Source: Amoebophrya sp. A120
Lineage: Eukaryota; Sar; Dinophyceae; Syndiniales; Amoebophryaceae
DNA: 64,000 bases
Direction: 5' to 3'
Assembly: GCA_905178155.1 (NCBI GenBank)
Contig: CAJINV010000013.1
Span: 982,344-1,046,343, forward strand
The first letter of the stretch is position 1. Each line of letters starts with the position of its first letter. This document shows positions 55,646-64,000 of the stretch, piece after piece. Below the pieces are notes generated by a model. The model worked only from the letters and a program-made list of their open reading frames with translations. It was not told where the DNA came from and made no database searches. The position numbers and the translations under genes were made by a program.

Positions 55646-58600
55646 TCAGTTGTGCCACCCCCTTGCAAAGTCGTCCTCTTCCGCCCGTTTGTTCAATGAC
55701 ACGCCACCGATCCCGACCCCCACTCCGATCGCGGTTGGGGAAGGGCCGTTACTCAACAACGACGGCACACCACCTCCACTAAGAGTTGTCATCAGCGCCG
55801 GAGTGATGTTTGATGTTCCCCCGCCGCCAGCAAGGATCCTCGATTGATTCAACAAGTGCGTGGTGGAGTAGTTCTGTTCTTGGTAGCGGTAGGACCGGGG
55901 CATGACCATCATCGGTGTATCGAGTTCGGGAACTCGATCGTTCGTACTATCGGTGGGTTGTGCTGGTTCCGCTGCTGTCCTTGCAGTGTTATCAACACTG
56001 TCGCTAGGCGTGTGGTTTCTTCGGGAAGTTTTTGTACTAGCTAGCATCTTAGCGGTCCTTGTGGGAGTTGTTTCTACAACCGCCCCGGCCGCCGCTGCTG
56101 CTGCATCATTTTTCACTGCATTTATTTCCGCAGGCTGGTTGCGCACTTTCACCCGCAGACTGCCGTTTTTCGCTGAAAGAATCTGAATCGCTGAGTCGTA
56201 ATTTCTTGGACTTGTGGAAAGAACTTGGTTCTTCTTTTGCTCCTGCACTTTCATCGCGTGTTCAAAATTTTGCTTTTTCAACGTCTCCACGCGGTCCGCA
56301 ACCCTTTTCTTCACGTCCTTCAACTCCGGAGGTTGTACCTGCAGAAAGTTATCCGGCTTCATGTACTCCGCATGGTAAAACGGCTGGGAAAGGTTCGCGG
56401 ACTGGTGGGCAAACTCTTCCAAAAGCTCAAATGTGTTCTTTTTCGCTGCGGGCGGGGGCTCTTCATGTTCCACTCGGAGCTTCGGGACGGGAGCGGAGGT
56501 GTCATGATTAGGACTGCTTCTAGTTGGACCACCGCCGGAAAAATTTTTGGGGCCGCGAGGGGGATCTTCATTTTCGTCAGGGATGCGATCCTTTTCAGCG
56601 TCGTGAAAAAAATCCTCCTGCTCCAGCTGCAGTTGTTTCGGCTTCCCCGGCACGCGGCTTCTACTTGGCGGCCCGGTACCGGTTGTTGTAGTAGAAGCTG
56701 CCAAATGTTGTGCCGCGGCTCCTGCACCATGCGCTGCTGTCCTCGTTTCAGACACCGACTCTTCCTTCGCTCCTCGCTTCGTTATTTTGTTCGGTTTTTG
56801 CTGTAGTTGCTGACCAGCAGAGGGTCCGCCACCACCTCCCGGTTGGGGGTTTTTCGCCGATCTTCGGGAAAATTGCTGCCTGAAGGGTGTGGTGTGGTAA
56901 TCTTCGTCCGACGTAAACGCCGTGCTGGAAGAAGAAGCCGCAGCAGGAGCAGGCGCACCGCCGCTATAAGTTTTCATTTGTTGAACAACGCTACTAATAT
57001 CCTCCTCCTTTGACGCAGTAAATCTATTCTTCCGGTTCTCTTTGTGTAGCGCGACCATCTGTGCCGCTTGGGACTGCTCTTCTCGCAGCGTTTCGTGGCC
57101 GTACATTCTCTTGTGGTGGTGGTGCACTGGGTGGTGGTGTTTGGCGGTGGCGGTAAAGACGCGGTTCGGAGGCGGGTGGCGCTGATAATTCTGCAAAAAT
57201 AAAGCGTTTGAATCATTTCCGTCATTTCTACTAGTACTCGACGAAGACGCTGATTGCTCGAAGGGAGAGGGCGCGAACGCGTTGGAAGGAACGACGACAT
57301 CTGCCGCTCCGGCGGTATTCCTGTCTCTTGTGTTGTGCTTTCCCGAGGAAGACGAGCTACCTCTTTCTTGGTGAAGATGCTCCTGTGTCTGTGTGGCGCC
57401 AGAGCCAGTTCTTGTACCACTAGGAGTGGTTGTAGTTCCACCGATCAGTGTAGTTCCGTTCTGTTGCAGATGACCTCCAACAGCTGTACCTTCGCCAAGA
57501 AAGGTTTCAAGGTCGTGTCCCAAATTCCTGCTAGATCGCTGCATCTGCAATTTTGCAAATCGTGGCTGCCGGTGTCCTCTCGTCGCATCAGAAGCAACGT
57601 CCGGCTCCTTCGTGGCCGTCTCAATTTGCTCCCGCCAGACTGCGAGCTGTTTCTCATGGTCCGCCAGCATCTGTTCCAGCGCCGCCACGTCGTTGCTGCT
57701 CTCCAAGTTCTGGCTGTGCAGTTCGTCTTTGAGATTCTCGATCGTTTTCCGCAGGTTCTGTTCGAGCGGCAGCGGCTTCAGCTGCTTTAACTTCTCGTTC
57801 TCAAACAGCACCTGGCTAAGCTGCTGCTGCAAGTGCCGCTGCTTCTGCCCCGCGGCAGAAACAAGCTATTTAGTTTTGGATGTTACAACTCATCAACATT
57901 AACTACACATGATCGACACAGTAGTACACTCGAAATTCCTGCTATTCCTTCAAAGCACAAGAACTGCAACTGCACGGAAAATAAATACATATGACCACTG
58001 GAACCGGGATAAAAGCTTCGAAGAATGATGAAGAAAAACAAACGAATCACTCTACTTACGTCCTTCTCCCCCCGCTGTATCCTATCCTGAAACTCTGCTC
58101 GCATCGCTTCCCTTTCGACCTTCCATCCCGCCTGCTCCGCTTGCAATTTGGCTTGATAGCTTTCCGCCGCGGCCTGCAACATCTGCTTCAGTTGCTGCTC
58201 GCGAAGCTTTAGCTCCTCGACCTTCGCCTCGAGTTTGGACACTTGCGCGTCGTAGTAGGTCTCGACTTCCAGAACTTTGGCTTTCAAAATTTTTTCAAAC
58301 TCCTGCTCTTTGATCCCGGTCGTGATAGTTTTCTTCGCCAGCTCTTTCTCCATCTCCAGGGCGTGCGTCTGCTGCAATTCCTTCACAATTCGGAAGGACG
58401 TGAGGTCCGAATGGAGATCACGCGCTCGCGTCAACACCGCTTGGAAGGAGCGGAGCCAGGCCTGGGGAAAATTGTTGCGTTCTTGTTCGAGGCTTATTTT
58501 CGACATGGACGAGTCACCAACCCGTTCGCCCCCAGCACCACCAAAGCTTGCAAACTTCAGCAAGTTGTCTTTCAAGTCAGTGTTCATTCTCTGCCGTAGT

Positions 58601-61600
58601 TCGGTCGCCGCGTTCACAATCCGCACGGCGTCGAAGTCCTGCTCCCTGCTGCTGTTGAGCAGATTCTGGATCTGCTTCGCGTCCCGTTTCGCGGCGGACT
58701 CCAAGTCACCGGTGATGGTTTCGGCATAATCCAGGCAGAGCTGCAGGAGCTTCAGAATCGCGTCTCCTGCAGGGATACCAGGAGGTCCCGCACTTGGCAT
58801 GGCGGACGATGAAGAAGAAGGATTTCTCGCGCTATTCGTCTGCTGTTTGTATTCTTGCAGGAAGTCCGGCTTCTGTGAAGCAGTTGTATTCGGTGGGACC
58901 TCCACCGACGCGGGTTGTGGTGAAACAACTGCTGAGGGTGCTGAAGTCGTGCTTGGTTTATTGTCTTTGTCTCTACCCACCGTTTTGTCTTCGGGAGCTG
59001 CACCTACCGTGTTGCTTGATCGTCGTCCTAGAGACACTTCATGTTCGTCGTTCTTCGCATTTGGTATTCCTTGATCATCTCGCACTTCGACCGTGACAGC
59101 CCCACTCGTGCGCATTTGCAGCTTCTTGCGCAGAGGACTCATTACCCTTCCTGTTTGAACATCGGCTGTCGTCCCGTCGCCGTCATGCTCGTCGGGGATC
59201 GCTTCTTCTTGCTCACTCAAAGCCGCGGTGAGTTCCTTTTCTGTTTCGGAGAGTTTTTTCAGTAACTCTCCCATCTCCTCGATCTCCTCCTTCCACGCGG
59301 CCTCCTTGACAGAATACCGGCTGTGGAGCTTGGAAATCTCAGACGCATGTCGCGAATCCGCGGTCCTGATTAATTTCGTGGTGAATAAAATCGCAAATAG
59401 TAATGAGAGGTATGGTGCGTGAATGTTTATTTTGCGGAAAATGCACCTGGTCGCACAACAAATGCAGCTCCTGTCGTCCACTTGCGACGATGAATCTAAG
59501 TAATTGATACGGCAAAAAAGCAAAAAGTAGAACTTGCCATTGCGGTTGCTTCACATACAATTTCCAAAAACACCACCGCAATCACGAAGTCTTTTGTACC
59601 TGCACTGTTCGAAGACCTTTTCTATTTCGATAGTCAATCCTGCAACTGTAGAAACAGTGTGTTCCGGAGGTACTGGTCCCGTTTGCTGTCCCCGTGTCTG
59701 TTCCACATCGCTCCTTTTCTGTGCCGCGTAATAGCTCTTCACGATCCCCCGACAAACTTCCGCGAGCTGCTTTAACTGGTCCATTTCAGAAAAACCTCCC
59801 GAGGCCAGCTCCTTGTCAACAATGCCATGCTCGTCCTCCGCTGCATTTAGTTCGCGACTTTGGTCGTCGACGACATTCACGCCGGATTGCCGGACGGATA
59901 TCGCAAGAAAAAAGTGCTACAGTTACACATTGTGTTGCAAGACCGGCAACACAGATAACCTCTCTCATGCAGGAAATGCTTGGGATCCTCATTTTCTTCC
60001 TGTTTTCCGTTCTTATGATCTTCGCATTACAAGTTTTCCCTGCCACTACACAGAGAAAATTTGTGATGCAGAAACTCCAACAAATGTGTAACTGTAACAC
60101 TTTTTTCTCGTGATAACGGACAGCGGTTTAACACTAGTTGTATTCGATTTCAACCCCATCGATCGCTTGCTCCTGTCCGAGGAATCATTCAAGTGCTGTT
60201 TCTGCAGAAAAACTCTGTGTTTGGTATTTTCAGCGAAAATCGTTCTCGCTTCCTCCACGTCTAGATTCTTTGCGGCCAAGTACTCGAGGATCGCATTCTG
60301 ATACACTTCCTCCGTCTCTTTCGTTTGCTGAAGGATCTTCTCTCTGGTGGTCTCTTCCAACAAACTACTTGTTTCGCGGCCCATCATAATTGCGGTTTGG
60401 TCTGATGGCGGCGGCTGCACGACAGGTTGAGGCTGCAGCTGCGTTGAAGCGATGTTGATGTTTCCGCGCAGTTCGTCATGTTGATGCTGTTCTTGCATCT
60501 CGTCCTGTTGCGCTTTTCTGATTTCAAAGTCTACGGGATCAAGGCTGGTTCTTCCAAATTGGAAAAATTCGTGCTCGTGGCCGGACTTGGAATGATCATC
60601 CATAAGAGTGTTTGTCGTGCCATCGTCCATGATGTAGCTCCGCCTCGCGCCGTCGTCGTGGTAGTTCTGGGCAGCGTGCTCCTGCATTTGAAAATCACCC
60701 GGCCGGTGAGGGCCCCGTGGTGCAACGTGCTGTTCTGGCAATTTCAAGTGGTGGAATAACCGGTCTTCGCGACTCTGCTGGTGCGTAGTTGCAATTTCTT
60801 GATCATGGTCGTGGCGGTAGTGATTATTGTACTTCTCAACGTTCTCGGCTGTCAGCGGCGTGGTTCTACTTTGCGAGACACCTACTTCTTCACGGATTAT
60901 ATCGACATCTTCAACCTGATCCGGATAAAAGCCTCCATAGTTATTGACGTAGAATTGCGTATTTCGGCCGAGCCCGTCCCTCGTGACCTGTTTCTTCTTG
61001 TAGAACACCTGGTGGGCTTGATTTCTGTACAGGGATTCCTTGGGCTGTTCCGCTTCTTCTTCTTCTGGCCCCTCCGCCCCTCCTTGCCGGAGGTGCTGGT
61101 GGCCTACAGGCTTTCCTGCCCCGGGGGAAGGAGTAAAGTCTCCTTCAGAGGAACTGCGCAAATGCGGCTGCTGTTGCTGCCGGATCTCGATAGGGATTAG
61201 TTGCTCGGCCTGCTGGTGCAGGTCAGCGGCGGTGGGGGACGAAATTCGCAGCTTCATTTGCACCACCGGCTGAAGCGAGTCCTTACCCCCTCGCGGCTTT
61301 TCCAGGTTCGCCTCCTGCTGCTCCAAACTCAGGGGCGGAGTGCCGAATTGCGGTAGAGCAGGTTGCGGGAGCGATGTTGGCAACGACGATACTTCAACCG
61401 CTTTTTTCGTACCCGCTTTATTTCGTGAAGAAATTCCGCCAGCTCGAGGTCCGGCTGCGGCGGCTTTCTGTGCGGCCTCCTGGGATATGCGCAGGTTTTC
61501 CAAAACACTATCCTTCTTCGCGACCAAGACCACTTCCTCTTCGGTTGTGCCTTCTGCGGCCTTCGACAGTGTGCGTGCGGAAGCAGAACCACTGCCACAA

Positions 61601-62409
61601 CCTGTTGCACTGCCCGGGGCGTTGTGCTGTTGTTCATCGTGTGGGTCTTTTTTTCTAGAAGATGTGGCTGCATTCAACATCCCAGCGTTCATATTTTTCT
61701 GCTCTTTCCGAAGTCGATTTTCCGCCTCTGCTGATCGTAGTGTGCTCATGATACTAACCTCCACCTCGTTTTCCTGTGCGAGAAATGGTGGTGCAGAACT
61801 GTTCATGCTGCCCGAAGTTGTGTAGCTTTTCATGTAAAACTGATCCCGCGCATGATTTTTGCTGGCTTCGCTGGAAGAAGTTCCTGAGGACTTGCTGCGG
61901 CTGCTGGATGCGGCCGAGCTTTTGGAATTGGAAGTAAAAATCTCATTTTCAACGTCTCCAGCATTGATGTCGTGGTTGCCAACAGAAGATGACGATGAGG
62001 AGGATGATGAACTGGAGCTCGTTGCAGAAGATGAGCTTGTGCTGGCGTTTCCTTTTACTGCAGACGACGAGGACGAGTCTGCAGCGACGACCCCGGATCG
62101 CTGTGGTTCGGTAGCGTAGTACTGGTCTTGCTGGCGTTGATCAAAGGCAGCAGCCAAACCCATTCGAGAGCTCTTGCCGGTTCTTCCCGAAGATGACAAT
62201 CCGTCCGCGGTCACCGCAGAGGACGAAGAAGCGCCACCGCGCTGCTCGTTTCCTGTTGCCATCGGGTAGTTATTAGACACGATGTTTGTGACAAATTGTA
62301 GATGTAAGTCAGCGTAACTGAAAGAACGAGATTGGTACTTTGACAACAGGCGGGCCCCTACGCAGCCACGCCTGCGCCTTGGCGATGTAGACAGCTTGTT
62401 GGCGCTCAC
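55646..62409 (-). CDS. Very large coiled-coil protein, function unknown
   Basis: Minus-strand gene in four exons: 62409 (or ATG at 62262, MATGNEQRGG) to 60117, 59898-59600, 59365-58061 and 57844-55646, giving roughly 2,000 residues. Exon 1 is low complexity: a long poly-Ser tract (about 61970-62060), Gln/His/Glu-rich stretches, and near its end a helical segment (LEETTREKILQQTKETEEVY). Exon 2 adds DQLKQLAEVCRGIVKSYYAAQK. Exon 3 is mostly coiled coil (WKEEIEEMGELLKKLSETEK; KLEAKVEELKLREQQLKQML). Exon 4 begins with coiled coil (QQQLSQVLFENEKLKQLKPL) and then becomes disordered to the stop. Intron 1 is an introner; introns 2 and 3 are GT-AG (GTACAA and GTAAGT donors). Composition suggests a cytoskeletal or centrosomal scaffold, but no family could be named. 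It may have further upstream exons. Confidence 0.85.
59899..60116. mobile_element. Introner, family D
   Basis: TIRs TATCGCAAGAAAAAAGTGC and ACACTTTTTTCTCGTGATA, continuing as TACAGTTACACA. Perfect duplication ACGGA (59894-59898, 60117-60121). Excision of 223 nt gives TTSVKPLSVRQSGVNVVDD. Sister of 3882-4095. Confidence 0.95.
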
Positions 62410-64000
62410 TGATTTCTACCAAAAAGGTGAAAACGATCGCGTTTCTTCACGTGCGTGGTGTAGTGCTCAACCACACTCACATGATCCTTTCGTTCACCGG
62501 TTAATGCAAGTACTTACTCGTCGGGTGCTCATTCGTAAAGAAGAGCTCTTTGCACTTTCGTCAACTTCCCAAGTCAGATGTTAAGGGATCAAAAACGATC
62601 TCAAAACAGAACGCACTTCATTTTTCCGTGCATTTGCGCCTGTCCTCCCGTGAGTGCATGCATGAAGGGGCCTGCCGAAATTTCTATCCTGCTCTCTCAT
62701 CATCAACCAACAGTAAGTGTTGGTTTGGGCAACTTCACGCCGCTGCCTGCTCCTCGTGTCGAAGATACCACGACACATCGTAATCGTTCTCTTTATTATG
62801 CAGTGAAGAAGATCGTAATCTTGCTCGGTCACGACGGACGAACACGCCGGAGGAAGAGGAGAGGACCGCAGCTTTTTTAGCGGTACAAACAAGAAGTCTT
62901 CTCCCGTGGACACCAGTAGCAAGGCGTGCTTGTGTTATTTCAGAAGAATCAGAATCATCATCTTGATCTTCCTCAAACGTTGTAGTTTCATACATCGGAT
63001 ACAATACATTGATTCTGCAGACCACGGGCTGGGTGTCGGCTGCTCGTCAATCTTGATTATACATCGGTCTTCTAACCACGCGCATCAGCACAGGTATTAA
63101 AGCAAAAGAGAAAAAATATCTCGCACGAGCGAGCTCGTTGTTACATTTTCCAAGAGTGCATTAGGCTTGGTACATTCATCTGATTCAAAAAATTTAAATT
63201 AAGTAGTCTCACTTGAATACTGTTCTAGAGCAGTAGCACTATCATTTGCAATTTTTCCGCACAATGCGGAGTCCGTGTGATCAATCTTAACGGCTCGTGT
63301 TGTACGTACAACATCAACCCTTTGCTCGCCTCTTATGGCCTGCGAGTAACTGTCTGACATATACAGCTAAAGAATCCTGAGAGTAAGTCCTTTGCGAAAG
63401 CTCGAGAGAGCTTAGGCACTACAACAAGACCAAACACCACCCGTTTTAGCGGTGAACGACCTAGCGTAGGGAGTCGCACAGTTTGGATGAATCCGAGAAC
63501 TCACTGCTGCTGTGCTTCAGATAAGCTTCACACTACCACCTCATCCGTGTGAGCAGATCAACCTCCAAAGAGCCGCCAGTGCTGAACAACCCGCCTCACG
63601 TGCTCAACCTGACGTCAAACCGGATCCAAGAACCACAGCGCTACCAAAGGTCTCGCTGACTCTCCAACCACCGGAGCGGAAGGAGAGGTATACCGACGCC
63701 ACCGGGGGCCACAGGAAAACACGGAGTTATGCCCTGCGCCGCCAGTTACCACCGCCTAGGCTTGGAGCCTTGCCTTTTCTTTTGTTGGGATTTTTTTCCC
63801 TTCCAGCTTGGCGGGTGCTGGAAGGCGGCGCTGTTCTTTCTTTTACTGTTTTGCGCTCTTGTTTTTTTTTTTTTTTCCCTTTTTTTTTTTTTTTTTCTTC
63901 ATGGCGACTCGCGCTGCTCAGATGCAGTTCCTCCTCAATCTAGCCTGCAGGAGCGGGCTGAGCTATGCTTCAGTACGGTCTTAATTCAACTGCAGGCCGT
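62410..64000. other. No firm gene
   Basis: Upstream of the coiled-coil gene. A minus-strand frame at 63025-62735 (MYETTTFEEDQDDDSDSSE, then KKAAVLSSSSGVFVRRDRAR) has a protein-like acidic start but no recognisable family. Long T-runs occur at 63863-63896. No introner termini or RNA genes were seen. Confidence 0.4.

Noticed and set aside
63512-63943. Plus-strand 143-codon frame near the window end
   Set aside because: It is Pro/Arg-rich and ends in Phe runs encoded by a poly-T tract; no family resemblance.

Overview
This window is nuclear DNA of an intron-bearing eukaryote. The gene content (centrin, LZTFL1, ankyrin/DHYC acyltransferases, cold-shock-domain protein), the near-unidirectional gene order and above all the many introns made of short terminal-inverted-repeat (TIR) elements fit an alveolate. 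The best match I know is a syndinian dinoflagellate such as Amoebophrya, for which introner elements and non-canonical introns have been described. The assignment is an inference; no rRNA or tRNA gene was recognised to confirm it.

Layout. 1-2569: no gene recognised, with an AT-rich island. 2570-7565 (-): Pro/Gly-rich protein of unknown function split by at least eight introners. 9292-12622 (-): protein with three cold-shock domains. 13650-14950 (-): LZTFL1 homologue. 16492-20314 (-): ankyrin-repeat DHYC protein acyltransferase. 20930-22880: four near-identical 486-bp tandem repeats. 23383-27692 (-): a second ankyrin-DHYC acyltransferase. 28780-30260: GC-rich DNA with unassigned ORFs. 30522-42935: a complete Mutator-like (MULE) transposon with 9-bp target duplication and matching TIRs, carrying a 16-exon transposase gene (+ strand) and the assembly gap 38452-39202. 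43146-44508 (-): centrin. 45683-48969 (-): multi-pass membrane protein. 50077-53033 (-): TerC-family membrane protein. 53058-55045: 146-bp satellite. 55646-62409 (-): very large coiled-coil protein. 62410-64000: nothing firm.

The unifying signal is the intron population. I located 27 elements of 146-957 bp. Each begins TAT (or TAC) and ends ATA or a close variant, and has TIRs of one of about ten sequence families. For most of them the host reading frame is restored exactly when the element plus one copy of a 5-bp target duplication is removed. Twelve have a perfect 5-bp duplication. Most cannot be excised with GT-AG borders in any register. They occur in host genes and inside the MULE transposase alike, so they are younger than the coding sequences they interrupt.

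Host genes are all on the minus strand; the only convincing plus-strand gene is the transposase. Exon borders were derived by hand from reading frame, splice dinucleotides and target duplications, so borders at GT-AG introns are approximate by a few bases and first exons may be missing.
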